64,000 nucleotides of DNA from a bacterium (GTDB lineage: Bacteria > Bdellovibrionota > Bacteriovoracia > Bacteriovoracales > Bacteriovoracaceae): the NCBI GenBank assembly GCA_030425045.1, contig JAUHVL010000003.1, positions 124,001 through 188,000 of the forward strand, in the 5' to 3' direction. The translations under genes and the position numbers were made by a program. How positions within the stretch are numbered: position 1 is the first letter of the stretch; each line of letters opens with the position of its first letter. Of the stretch, positions 23,460 to 32,650 are shown in pieces. The notes beneath the pieces were generated by a model. That model ran no database searches. It saw only the letters and a program-made list of their open reading frames with translations, and was not told the origin of the DNA.

Positions 23460-24335
23460 ATGGCCAAGAAGTTTGCAGCTAGAGTTACCAAAAAAGAAAG
23501 AAAAACCGTTGATCTCTCAGATAAAATCAAAAGAGATCTCTATAAATTAGCAGATGAAAGTCTTTTAGAAGATGCGAGACTCTTAGAGCTCAATATCAAA
23601 GATATTGTCGTTAAAGATCAGGTTCGTACTAAATTTAATGATGCTTCGATAAAAGAGCTTGCGGCTAATATTAAAACAAATGGTTTGATTCAACCGTTAG
23701 TTGTACACGAAGAAAATGGCAAATATGTTTTAATCTGTGGTGAACGACGTTTTAGAGCAATGTCGACTCTTACCGAAATGAAAACATGTCCTTGTTTTGT
23801 TTTGGAAGACAAATCACCTCAAGAGTTAATGGCCATTCAGTTTTCAGAAAACTCGTCTAGGGAGGCCCTTCATTATATCGACAAAGCCGATGGGATTTTG
23901 AATTATCAAAAAGCAACAAAGGCAAGTGAAAGAAAAATAACAGCAGCTCTTGGTATTTCTAAATCAGAAGTTCACCGTTCACTTTTAATTGCAAAAATGT
24001 CGAAAAAAATTAAAGAAGCAGCTAAAGCTCACAATATTGAAAAATATGTTCTTCTCGAGTTTGATGCTCTAGAAGCTGGTACTGAAAAAACAAATATCGC
24101 TAGAAAGATTTATAAAGGTGAAATCACAAAAAGGGCCCAGCTCAAAAGAGTGATCAATGCCGGAAGTAAAGTGAAAAAGCGTGCCGCTCCAAGAAAGAAG
24201 CCAGTCCTTCCTGCTGGGTTTTCTGCTAACGCATTTTTAAAAGCGATGGAAACTCAGTCTAAAGATATGGATGCAGAGACAGCAAAAGCTCTTAAGACAT
24301 TAGTAGAAAAAACTAAACAAGCTGTTGAGAATTAG
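23460..24335 (+). CDS. parB: ParB/Noc-type centromere-binding protein
   Basis: This 291-residue protein has the ParB N-terminal CTP-binding domain: DQVRTKFNDASIKELAANI, NGLIQPLVVHEENGKYVLICGERRFRA around residues 50-105, and IQFSENSSREALHYIDKADG. The helix-turn-helix region is ERKITAALGISKSEVHRSLLIAK. A Lys/Arg/Ala-rich linker leads to a short C-terminal dimer segment. I chose the ATG at 23460, with AAGGAG upstream. I did not see a parS (TGTTTCACGTGAAACA-like) site in the window. Confidence 0.87.
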   Translation: MAKKFAARVTKKERKTVDLSDKIKRDLYKLADESLLEDARLLELNIKDIVVKDQVRTKFNDASIKELAANIKTNGLIQPLVVHEENGKYVLICGERRFRAMSTLTEMKTCPCFVLEDKSPQELMAIQFSENSSREALHYIDKADGILNYQKATKASERKITAALGISKSEVHRSLLIAKMSKKIKEAAKAHNIEKYVLLEFDALEAGTEKTNIARKIYKGEITKRAQLKRVINAGSKVKKRAAPRKKPVLPAGFSANAFLKAMETQSKDMDAETAKALKTLVEKTKQAVEN

Positions 24336-24348
24336 ATATTAATTCTTA

Positions 24349-26124
24349 ATGAATATTGTTCTTCCTCTTGTTCACTTAGATAATTTGGTGTTTTCACCTC
24401 TTCCACAGTTTTATTTAAAGGCTTATGCGGTTGAGTCTGGGATCAAGCCAGAAGAAATTCAAATTCTTGAATTCAGTAGAGAAGACGATTTAGCGAACAC
24501 TGTAAGCGAAATTATAAAATCTTCTCCTCAAATATTAGCGTTCAGTACTTATGTTTGGAACTTTAAATTTATAAAAGAGTTGTCCCGTTCGATAAAGCAG
24601 TTATTGGGTGAAAAAGTTCTAATTGTATGGGGAGGTCCACATATAAGTGAAAAGCCTGAAGAATTTATTAAAAATAATCGTGACTCTGTTGACATTATTG
24701 TTGGTTGGTATGGAGAAAAATCATTTACGGAAATTATAAAAAAATATCGTGAAAATTACTCGATAGAGGAAATCACCAGAAGTATTAGTGGTACATATAG
24801 TGCTTATTATTCATCAGAGGCAAAAAAGTCTGATTTTATTCCAATTGAAAAACTACCTTCTCCACATAATATTGAGTGGTTTCCTGAAGATTTAAAATTA
24901 AATATTGATAAAAGAGTTTTCTTAGTTGAAACATATCGAAACTGTCCTTTTTCTTGTGGTTATTGTTTATGGGGACAAGCTGACAATAAGATTGACTGTC
25001 TATCTGAAGATCAGGTGATAGAAAGCTTTGAGTATTTGATATCTTTGGGAGCAAGGCACTTTAAATTTGCTGATGCTGGTTTGGGATTTCGAAGAAGTAG
25101 AGATAAAAAAATCTTGAAGTGGTTTGTTGATAATAAAATTTGGGAAAAAGGAGTTCACCTTAGGACTTATTTTTTTTGGCAATGTCTTGACGAGGAATGG
25201 TGTGAAATATTCAAAATTCTTATAGAGAAAAAAGTTCTTGGCCAGCTTGATATAGGTATTCAAACATTCAATAGAAGAGCAATAGAAGTCATGCAAAGGC
25301 CAACAAACTTTAAAAGATTTGATCAAGCTATTGAGATGTTAAATAGATTTGAGATACCATTCTCAATTGACCTCATTTTAGGTTTACCGGGAGATAGCTT
25401 GGAAGGATGGAGATCGAGTGTTCGAAAAACATTGAGTTATGGTCCCCAGCGTTTTCAAAGTTTTCTATGTTCAGTATTGCCCGGAACTTATTACGATTTA
25501 AATCGAGAAAAATTAGGTTTAAAAACAGTAAAAGGGAGTTCGTTGGATGATGATGAAAAAGTACTCGAGTGCCATGGCTTTTCTTTTCATGAAGTTCAAG
25601 AAGCTTTAAATATCGAGTCTTGGCTTTATTTTTGCTTTTCAATAAATATTTGCTCTCATCTTATTCATACAATGTCCGAGGATTTGGTAATAGATAAGTT
25701 GGACATGGTTGAAAGTTTAATGACTTGGGCCGAGAGTAATGGACCTCAGTTGTGTAAAACAATTTCCGGGTATCGAAACAATCTATACGATTCTAGACAA
25801 AAAGGAAGAGTTGAAATTGAGACAGCAATAATAGATAATTTTATTGAGATTAATCAGGAGCTTCACCAGTTTATTGATTATAAATCGAGAGAGCTTCAAT
25901 ACCATGATATTCTTGATATTCAGTTTTTTTCTTTTCCAAAAACAAAAGCACTCATCAATTCGCTAAAAAAACTTGAGAATATAACTTTTGTAGATGAAGG
26001 CTCGATGGAGTTGACTCTTAGAAGCAAAAAGCGTGTCTCATTTAATAACCCAAAAGATTTTCCTATTCTTGGTGTTATTGGAACAAAGTATCAGTTCTGG
26101 GTGTGGGAACCTAGGGAGATATAG
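24349..26124 (+). CDS. B12-binding-domain radical SAM enzyme
   Basis: This 591-residue protein starts with a cobalamin-binding-like Rossmann domain (residues 1-140; ILAFSTYVWNFKFIKEL, VLIVWGGPHIS). A radical SAM domain follows with the cluster motif CPFSCGYC (near residue 200), FKFADAGLGF, LDIGIQTFNRRAIEVMQRP and FSIDLILGLPGDS. The C-terminal 170 residues look like DUF4080-type proteins. Substrate unknown. Start ATG at 24349 has no clear SD and lies 13 bases after parB. It looks more AT-rich than parAB and could be a later arrival. The 3' end overlaps the convergent pseudogene by 14 bases. Confidence 0.82.
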   Translation: MNIVLPLVHLDNLVFSPLPQFYLKAYAVESGIKPEEIQILEFSREDDLANTVSEIIKSSPQILAFSTYVWNFKFIKELSRSIKQLLGEKVLIVWGGPHISEKPEEFIKNNRDSVDIIVGWYGEKSFTEIIKKYRENYSIEEITRSISGTYSAYYSSEAKKSDFIPIEKLPSPHNIEWFPEDLKLNIDKRVFLVETYRNCPFSCGYCLWGQADNKIDCLSEDQVIESFEYLISLGARHFKFADAGLGFRRSRDKKILKWFVDNKIWEKGVHLRTYFFWQCLDEEWCEIFKILIEKKVLGQLDIGIQTFNRRAIEVMQRPTNFKRFDQAIEMLNRFEIPFSIDLILGLPGDSLEGWRSSVRKTLSYGPQRFQSFLCSVLPGTYYDLNREKLGLKTVKGSSLDDDEKVLECHGFSFHEVQEALNIESWLYFCFSINICSHLIHTMSEDLVIDKLDMVESLMTWAESNGPQLCKTISGYRNNLYDSRQKGRVEIETAIIDNFIEINQELHQFIDYKSRELQYHDILDIQFFSFPKTKALINSLKKLENITFVDEGSMELTLRSKKRVSFNNPKDFPILGVIGTKYQFWVWEPREI

Positions 26125-26902
26125 ACGAATAAGTTCTTATCAATTGGATAAGTCTATTAATATTTTCATCTCTTTTCTTTCGGTCTTCACAGCGAAAGCT
26201 TGTACGGTAATTGACTTTAATATTACTCAATTGTTTCTGATAAGAAATTTTTCTTGGTAGTGAAATTTGCTCGCTGGAATTTGTGAGAAGATGAATCATC
26301 TGTCTTACGATCTCTTCTCTTTTAAAATAATGTTCACTTGAACAGTCTGCTATTCCCTGGCGTTTTGTTTGTTCTGAAAAAATAAGCTCTTCTAAAAGGA
26401 GATCAAATGTTTTGAATGTTACATCGCTTGTGGCCTGACAGCGATAGTATTTGATCAGGTGAAAACACTCTGGAGTTTCTTCACCACTGACACGGCAATC
26501 TCTTGTTTTACCATATTGTTTCATCATTTCTGTTGTTGTCATGATTTGATAGCCGTCTCTGGTGCTCTCTCCATGTTTAGCAAAAATACTATTTCTGCTT
26601 AGGTAGATAAAACCATGAACTTCTGTATTGTTGAGGTGATTATAAATTCGACCGATATCTCCTCTTTGTGGAGTTTCGACTTCAAGGCAGTTCTCTTGTA
26701 ATAAAGATAACCACTCGTTTGGATGGGTAAACCTCTTGGCATGAACAAGACCATTTATATAGAGAGCTCCATTCTAGCAATTAGGCCCGTCAATATGGGA
26801 GCTGGTTCCATCGAGATCAAGAATTGTCGTCAGTTGGGCTGTCGTCATCGCGGCAAAAGTGCTTTGAAATAGACAAAAAAGTAAAACGAGAACTTTGTTC
26901 AT
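26111..26902 (-). pseudogene. exported-protein gene broken by an amber codon
   Basis: Read from ATG at 26902, the frame encodes a signal peptide (MNKVLVLLFCLFQSTFA) and runs to 26111, about 263 codons. It is interrupted by TAG at 26776-26774 (codon 43), between GPNC and NGALYINGL. In the exported proteins this resembles, the pattern GPNCWN is expected, so TGG changed to TAG by a single base is the simplest explanation (family pattern from memory). Downstream the frame stays intact and has several Cys (ENCLEVE, RDCRVSG, RCQATSD). An internal start could give a 143-residue fragment from 26542, without a signal peptide. Confidence 0.7.
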
Positions 26903-27145
26903 AGGTCATCATAGCAGCTTAGGCTCGCATGGAAGCAGCGATTGAAAGGTTTCCATAACATGTAAAAGATCTAATCACTCTAAAATGGCATGTAACTAGC
27001 TGAATTTATGGAGAGAACTTTTTTGCATCCTTGAGGGTGGCGTCTTATCCCTTTAAAATTTAATAAGTAGCTGTGATTTCGTACGCACTTGGTATGCCGA
27101 TTGCAACACTCAACTATAGATAAATTACTGAGATGGTTGAGGACT

Positions 27146-27997
27146 ATGAAACTATTTGAAATCGTGAAATTAACAAATAAGAGCTGTCAAAACCTTGGAC
27201 AGTTGTTAGTTTTGACTGCTTTCATTCTGTCTACAACAGCTGCTGCCCAAACTGAAATCGAACAGGGAACCCACCTTAAGATTGGTTACTTAAATCCTTT
27301 TAGTAATGTTGAAAGGGTGCGAACTCCAAGTGCAGTTGTTCCTAATGATCGTGTAGAGATTAGACCGAAGTCTCATGAGTCATGGACCGCCAAAATACTT
27401 GTTGAAGATAGTGCAGGAGTTATGGTCGGTGTTCGTGATAACTTAAGAAAATGGCAAGAAATAGAAGAGTATCGTAAAAATTGGAACCTCGAAAAGACGG
27501 GAATGTATGATACTCCTGATCTGGCCGCAAAGAAGGCTTATATAAACAGACAATTGATAAAGTATTTAGATAAGCGTCTTTCTGGTGAAGTGAGAAATGC
27601 TGAAGAAGGTTCTACACTCCATAGAGTTGGACAAGTTCAAAAAGCTCTTAAGCCAAATGCTGAGGCTAAAGTTAGTGAGAAAATAAAAATTAAGTTTAAA
27701 GCTCGTGTCCTTCAAGGTGAGGCCATCGTTAGAGTTGATAATCCTTGGGTTGAATATCGTACTAATATCAACAGAAAAGGTGAGATCACTATGAATGCAG
27801 CACGTGAAATCAAATTTATTGGTGTAAAAACGAATGTTGATTATAACGTAAAGCAGGGTTCTTGGGTTGCTACCTTTGATAAGCCCATTAATGACAAGCT
27901 ACTTGCTCGGGTTTCTTCAAGCCAGTCAGATAAACAAATGGCGTTTGAAGAGCAAACTAACCGTACATTACAATTTATCTTTCGCACTCCATTTTAA
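27146..27997 (+). CDS. exported protein, unknown
   Basis: This 283-residue protein has a long signal peptide (KSCQNLGQLLVLTAFILSTTAAAQ, cleaved near residue 36). The mature part is basic and strand-rich, with segments such as IEIRPKSHESWTAKILV-like strands, ARVLQGEAIVRVDNPWVEYRT, GSWVATFDKP and a final TLQFIFRTPF. It could be a small barrel or a surface-associated periplasmic protein. I chose the ATG at 27146 after TTGAGG; upstream codons are in frame but lack an SD. It stands alone before the dehydrogenase gene. Confidence 0.6.
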   Translation: MKLFEIVKLTNKSCQNLGQLLVLTAFILSTTAAAQTEIEQGTHLKIGYLNPFSNVERVRTPSAVVPNDRVEIRPKSHESWTAKILVEDSAGVMVGVRDNLRKWQEIEEYRKNWNLEKTGMYDTPDLAAKKAYINRQLIKYLDKRLSGEVRNAEEGSTLHRVGQVQKALKPNAEAKVSEKIKIKFKARVLQGEAIVRVDNPWVEYRTNINRKGEITMNAAREIKFIGVKTNVDYNVKQGSWVATFDKPINDKLLARVSSSQSDKQMAFEEQTNRTLQFIFRTPF

Positions 27998-28117
27998 TCT
28001 AGTATATCCAATACCATATTTCATAATGCTTTGGGCTTACCGATATTGGCTGGTTTGGTAATTGGCGATATAATAATTCCATCATTATTTATTAGAGTAC
28101 TGGAGAGAAAAGTGAGC

Positions 28118-29371
28118 ATGTTTGATAGTCCGCTCTTTAAAGATTCTTTTGAGCAATTAGGCCAAGCTGGTAATACGATGGGAATCGATCCCAATATTAT
28201 TGAACGACTAAAGTATCCAAAAAGGGCGATGCAAGTTTCAGTTCCTATCAGACTTGATGATGGGTCGGTTAAAACTTTTCAAGGTTTTCGAGTTCAACAC
28301 AATATGACTATTGGACCTGGAAAAGGTGGTCTTCGTTATCACCCTCATGTCACCCTTTCTGAAACAGCTGCACTTGCCATGCTGATGACTTTTAAAAATG
28401 CGTTGGTTGGCCTACCTCTTGGGGGAGCAAAGGGTGGAGTTCAAGTCGATCCAAATGATCTTTCAAGACAAGAACTTCAATCACTAACCAGAAGATATAC
28501 TACTGAGATCAATATGATTATTGGTCCTAATATTGATATTCCTGCACCAGATATTGGAACAGATGGACAGACAATGGCCTGGTTTATGGATACATATTCT
28601 CAAATCAAAGGTTACACCGTCCCTGAAGTTGTGACAGGAAAACCTATTGCTGTGGGTGGTTCTCTTGGAAGAAAAGAGTCAACTGGTAAAGGCGTTGCTT
28701 ACTGTGTGAATTTTGCTTATCAAAAACTTGGTAAGACGATTGATAAAAATACAACAGTTGCTGTTCATGGTTTTGGTAAGGTGGGGACACCTGCTGCAGA
28801 AGATCTGGCCCAACAGGGAGCAAGAATCGTTGCCCTTGGAGATGTATCGGGTGCGATTTATAACGTTGACGGTTTAGATATCGCTGACGTTGTAAACTTT
28901 GTTAAAGAAAATAAATTTTTAAAAGGCTATCCTAAAGCAGAGTTTATAACGAATGACGAACTACTTGAACTCGATGTGGACGTTCTCATTCCAGCTGCTA
29001 TCGATGGGGTGATTACAATTAAAAATGCTCATAATATTAAAGCAAAAATTATCGCTGAAGGTGCTAACGGACCTGTCACAAAAGAAGCGATTGATATCTT
29101 AACGTCAAAAAATATTTTCATTATCCCAGATATTTTATGTAACGCCGGTGGTGTGATCGTTTCTTATTTTGAATGGGTTCAAGGACTCCAGAACTTTTTC
29201 TGGGGACTTGATGAAATTAATAGAAAATTACACGATATTTTAAAGCAATCGTTTCAAGTGGTTGTCGATTGCTCTGAAGAGTTTAATACTGATATGAAGC
29301 AGGCCGCTCTTATTGGTGCTCTTCGTAGACTCGATCGTGCAATGAGACTGAGAGGTTTATTCCCTGTTTAA
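28118..29371 (+). CDS. gdhA: Glu/Leu/Phe/Val dehydrogenase (probable glutamate dehydrogenase)
   Basis: This 417-residue enzyme interconverts an amino acid, most likely glutamate, with its 2-oxo acid and ammonia using NAD(P)H. Visible parts are GGLRYHP, the catalytic Lys in MTFKNALVGLPLGGAKGG (about residue 100), APDIGT, and the Rossmann nucleotide-binding VAVHGFGKVGTPAAEDLA, followed by EGANGP and PDILCNAGGVIVSYFEW. The last three match the glutamate type better than leucine dehydrogenase. I chose the ATG at 28118; upstream in-frame starts add an unrelated hydrophobic segment. For a bacterium living on amino acids, this would feed carbon into the TCA cycle. Confidence 0.9.
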   Translation: MFDSPLFKDSFEQLGQAGNTMGIDPNIIERLKYPKRAMQVSVPIRLDDGSVKTFQGFRVQHNMTIGPGKGGLRYHPHVTLSETAALAMLMTFKNALVGLPLGGAKGGVQVDPNDLSRQELQSLTRRYTTEINMIIGPNIDIPAPDIGTDGQTMAWFMDTYSQIKGYTVPEVVTGKPIAVGGSLGRKESTGKGVAYCVNFAYQKLGKTIDKNTTVAVHGFGKVGTPAAEDLAQQGARIVALGDVSGAIYNVDGLDIADVVNFVKENKFLKGYPKAEFITNDELLELDVDVLIPAAIDGVITIKNAHNIKAKIIAEGANGPVTKEAIDILTSKNIFIIPDILCNAGGVIVSYFEWVQGLQNFFWGLDEINRKLHDILKQSFQVVVDCSEEFNTDMKQAALIGALRRLDRAMRLRGLFPV

Positions 29372-29384
29372 GATAATTCTTTTA

Positions 29385-29834
29385 TTGCTTTTCAGTTCAT
29401 TTACCTTTGCCTCAATCGATGTAGATATTGCAGGCAAAAAACGTTATTACACTGATTATAAAAAAGTTTGTGAAAAACTAGGTATCAAACATGCTGATAT
29501 GGTTGAACCTCTCGATACCAATACAATGGATTGTATGAGTCGGAGAGTTAATATCAAAAAGTTTTGTATGTCTCAAAGCAAGATTTTTAAGAGTCCCTTT
29601 TTAAGAGGTTATATCAATACAAAAATGAAAGAAGTTGTTTGTGAAGCAGGCACAGCGATGAAGTTGTCTATGGAGTGTGAGCGCTTTCCGAAGCTTTGTA
29701 AAAAAGATGTAAAAAAAAGTTGTGAACGACTTAGAAGTATTTACGCCGAAGAACTAGAGTCTAAATACGCTAATAAACTTGATGGTAAAATTCATTGTTA
29801 TTTTGCGATGAAATCAAAATCTGACATATTGTAA
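29385..29834 (+). CDS. small exported protein with an uncertain, probably non-ATG start
   Basis: From TTG at 29385 the protein has 149 residues and begins MLFSSFTFAS, which is only the end of a signal peptide. The frame is open upstream to 29352 and reads KIILLLLFSSFTFAS, a full signal peptide, but there is no ATG, GTG or TTG there, only CTG, ATA or ATT codons. The real start is therefore probably non-canonical. The frame overlaps the dehydrogenase stop, so coupled translation is likely. The mature part has eight Cys in a helical context (KVCEKLG, MDCMSRR, KFCMSQS, VVCEAGT, MECERFPKLCKKDVKKSCE). The family is not recognised. Confidence 0.55.
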   Translation: MLFSSFTFASIDVDIAGKKRYYTDYKKVCEKLGIKHADMVEPLDTNTMDCMSRRVNIKKFCMSQSKIFKSPFLRGYINTKMKEVVCEAGTAMKLSMECERFPKLCKKDVKKSCERLRSIYAEELESKYANKLDGKIHCYFAMKSKSDIL

Positions 29835-29922
29835 TCATATTTTTCATTAAAAAGACGAACAAGTCTTTAGGTCAAAACGTTTACCATTTTGCAAGTTTGT
29901 TTTTCTTGAATAAGAAGTGGTC

Positions 29923-30444
29923 ATGAATGTAAAACTTTATGGTCTATTAGCTTATCGAAATAATTATTGTCTTCCTACCATTTATGGTTACTCCACAAAA
30001 GGTTTGCCTGGTATTGATATTGTTGGTCTTGGCTCTATGGGGAGAGTCTTAAAAGAAAAAATTATTTTTATAACGAGAGAGTTTAATCAAAAATACCCTC
30101 TGAAGCGTTATGTTCTTTCGGTTGAGGGAGTTGATCATCTTGATAAAAATGACATTAAAGAGTTAAAGAATTTAGAACTAGGCTTTTTAATTCTCTTTTG
30201 GAAGCTCGCCGAGATCATCTCAATTTCGAGACTAGAGCAATGTCTTTGTTCAGGACAAATCAATGTGAGACAAGAGCTTACTTCTCCACCCATTAAAAAT
30301 GACTTCTGGCATGAGTTGGACAAAGAGTTGGCCAATAAGAAGAGTAAGGTGACGGTTATCGGACCCACGGTTGATCAACGGTATGAGTTTATTCAACAAT
30401 TTCCAATACAAAGCCTGCTTCAGCAATTGACAGCCCCACAGTAA
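29923..30444 (+). CDS. stand-alone ChlI-like domain (ComM/YifB N-terminal type)
   Basis: This 173-residue protein resembles only the N-terminal domain of ComM/YifB-type Mg-chelatase-like ATPases. GYSTKGLPGIDIVGLGSMGRVLKEKI corresponds to the family's GLPxFxIVGLPxxAVxEx, LKRYVLSVEG to the KRITVNL strand, and ELGFLILFWKLAEI to the DLPIALGLL helix. There is no Walker ATPase part. The C-terminal 60 residues include a strand KSKVTVIGP. It may be a remnant of a comM duplication or a domain with its own role. Start ATG at 29923 has a weak SD. Moderate confidence because it rests on remembered family patterns. Confidence 0.5.
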   Translation: MNVKLYGLLAYRNNYCLPTIYGYSTKGLPGIDIVGLGSMGRVLKEKIIFITREFNQKYPLKRYVLSVEGVDHLDKNDIKELKNLELGFLILFWKLAEIISISRLEQCLCSGQINVRQELTSPPIKNDFWHELDKELANKKSKVTVIGPTVDQRYEFIQQFPIQSLLQQLTAPQ

Positions 30445-30495
30445 AATCTTGTGATTACTTTATAAAGAGGGTATTTTCTCTGGAAAGGAGTCCTC

Positions 30496-31404
30496 GTGAA
30501 AGTAATACTATTGTTCTTATTTAGTTTATCGATTTTTCCCTGTGAGAATTACAAGTTAAAGCTTTTAGGTGGATTAGAAGAGCCATTATTAGAAGAAACG
30601 TCGGGAATAGCGGTTTCAAGAAAACATTCAAATATAGTATGGGCCCATAACGATTCGGGAGATGAAGCTCGCTTCTTTGCCTTTACCAAGTCTGGAAAAG
30701 CAAGAGGACAGTTTAAAATTTCGGGAGCTAAACATATTGATTGGGAGGACATGGCCATCGGGAAATGCCCAACATTTTCAAGAAGCTCTAAAGAAGATTG
30801 TTTATACTTTGGAGATATCGGTGACAATCCTTTTAAAAGAAAAAATATAGTTATTTATATCGTTAAAGAGCCTAAACCTTCCAAAGATAATAAAACCGTT
30901 GAGGTAAACTTATTTCATCAATATGAGGTTACCTTAGATACGAAGGCACGAAATTTTGAGACGATGGTTGTTGATAAAAATAAAATTGTCTTAATTAGTA
31001 AATCAGATGCGAGAGCTGGGAAGAAGTATAAAGAAGAAGGAAACTCTCACCTTTATAAATTCACAATGAGTAAAAAGAAAAAAGTTTCAGCAGAGAAGTT
31101 TTCATCGCTTAACCTGTTTGATCTTGATGGCTTTAAAAGAAAAAAAGATGAAAAGTGGCAAAACTATTTTGGATGGTTGACTGCTGGAGATTATGATAGT
31201 GAATCAAAAAAGTTATATCTGCTCACATATGGTCTGCTGCTAGAGTATAAAGTAGCAGATTGGAAAAAATTAGAACTTGTTGGGACTTTTGAGCTTCCTA
31301 AAATGCCTCAAGCAGAATCTGTCGCTATTATGAGAAATGGTTCTGCACTGGTTGTCAGTGAGTATTCTCATCAGCCACTTTATGAAATTGCATGTCAAAA
31401 TTAA
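30496..31404 (+). CDS. exported beta-propeller-like protein
   Basis: This 302-residue protein has a signal peptide (MKVILLFLFSLSIFPC; the Cys may make it a lipoprotein, but the lipobox is poor). The mature part matches a common exported family: ETSGIAVSRKHSNIVWAHNDSGDEARFFAF, KHIDWEDMAIG, DCLYFGDIGDNPFKRKNIVIYIVKEP, NFETMVVD, LTAGDYDSESKKLYLLTYG and PQAESVAIM. The periodic strands fit a beta-propeller. Role unknown; binding or hydrolysis at the envelope is possible. GTG start with a good SD (AAAGGAG). It overlaps the following MFS gene by 13 bases. Confidence 0.65.
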   Translation: MKVILLFLFSLSIFPCENYKLKLLGGLEEPLLEETSGIAVSRKHSNIVWAHNDSGDEARFFAFTKSGKARGQFKISGAKHIDWEDMAIGKCPTFSRSSKEDCLYFGDIGDNPFKRKNIVIYIVKEPKPSKDNKTVEVNLFHQYEVTLDTKARNFETMVVDKNKIVLISKSDARAGKKYKEEGNSHLYKFTMSKKKKVSAEKFSSLNLFDLDGFKRKKDEKWQNYFGWLTAGDYDSESKKLYLLTYGLLLEYKVADWKKLELVGTFELPKMPQAESVAIMRNGSALVVSEYSHQPLYEIACQN

Positions 31405-32624
31405 AAAGTGAAAGTGACGTTTTATCTTTAAATGAGTTAAAGCTCGTTCTTTTACTGGCGGCGATTCAGTTTGCTCATATTCTCGACTTTGTCGTGATAA
31501 TGCCTTTAGGTCCGACGTTAATGGATTACTTTCAAATTAGTCCAGCCCAGTTTGCCCTTCTGGCTTCCTCTTATAACTTTAGTGCTGCTATCTCGGGTAT
31601 TTTTTTTGGAACGATTGCTGATCGGTTTGATAGAAAAGTATTGTTAAATTGCTTTTTCTTGGGATTTATTGTGGGCACCTTCTTATGTGCCATGAGTTCC
31701 GAGTATGAATATCTTTTGGCCTCAAGAGTTTTAACGGGATGCTTTGGTGGGATTATCAATGCTGTTGTTTATGCTATTGTTCCAGATCTCATACCATACG
31801 AGAGAAGGGGGCGCGCGATGGGAATTATCATGAGCGCCTTTTCTGTTGCGAGTGTGGTTGGTGTTCCCCTTGGTGTTGCCATATCAGATTATTATTCCTG
31901 GAAGTATTCTTTTGCTTTTATAGGAATATTTAGCTTTTTCATTTTTATACCAACTTACTTTAAAGTTCCTTCTCTAGATGCTCATATTGTTTCGGGAAGC
32001 ACTTTTGATTTTGTAAAAAGATATGGAAAGGTGTTTGTTAATAAGCGATACACAACCTCCTTTATTCTTATTTTTTTGGCCAGTGGATCAATGTTTATGT
32101 TGATTCCTTTTTTAAGTCCTTATGCTGTTAAAAATATGAAGATAGATTTATTAGATATTAAATATGCTTATCTCATTGGAGGTGCTGTCACCATTGTTAC
32201 GGCAAGAATCTTTGGGAGGCTTACGGATCAGATCGGTGGATTAAAATTATTTTTCGTTTTATGTCTCGCTTCTTTTATTCCCGTCATTTTGTTTACTCAT
32301 TCGGGAGAAATTAGTCGCTGGACATATTTTGCAATTGCCGCTCTTTTTATGTCATTGGTAAGTGGAAGAATGATACCGTGTTTTACTCTTATTACAGAAA
32401 TTCCTGACGGTTCTGATCGAGGAAGTTTTATGAGTGTTTTAAACTCTGTTCGATCTCTCGGGTCTGCATTATTCTCTCTTATTGGTGGGCTCATTATTGT
32501 GGAAAATGCTACTGGTCAGCTGATTAATTACGATAAGGCCAGCTATCTTTCAATCGTTATGGGACTGGTGACAATTTTTCTGGCCTTTGATCTTCATAAA
32601 AAACTACATAAGAATGTGTTATAA
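31392..32624 (+). CDS. MFS transporter, DHA1-like
   Basis: This 410-residue inner-membrane protein has 12 predicted transmembrane helices. Typical major-facilitator features are DFVVIMPLGPTLMDYF in helix 1, GTIADRFDRKVLL in loop 2-3 (the GxxxDRxGRR-type motif), and YERRGRAMG in loop 4-5. That puts it nearest the drug:H+ antiporter or AraJ-like exporters. Substrate unknown. The start lies inside the propeller gene, so they are co-translated. The PilZ gene follows 26 bases later, so the three may form one transcript. Confidence 0.82.
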   Translation: MSKLKSESDVLSLNELKLVLLLAAIQFAHILDFVVIMPLGPTLMDYFQISPAQFALLASSYNFSAAISGIFFGTIADRFDRKVLLNCFFLGFIVGTFLCAMSSEYEYLLASRVLTGCFGGIINAVVYAIVPDLIPYERRGRAMGIIMSAFSVASVVGVPLGVAISDYYSWKYSFAFIGIFSFFIFIPTYFKVPSLDAHIVSGSTFDFVKRYGKVFVNKRYTTSFILIFLASGSMFMLIPFLSPYAVKNMKIDLLDIKYAYLIGGAVTIVTARIFGRLTDQIGGLKLFFVLCLASFIPVILFTHSGEISRWTYFAIAALFMSLVSGRMIPCFTLITEIPDGSDRGSFMSVLNSVRSLGSALFSLIGGLIIVENATGQLINYDKASYLSIVMGLVTIFLAFDLHKKLHKNVL

Positions 32625-32650
32625 TATCCTCTTGAGCGAAGGGTGTTATT

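Noticed and set aside
22560-24340. parS site near parAB
   Set aside because: No TGTTTCACGTGAAACA-like 16-mer was seen; absence by eye is not proof.
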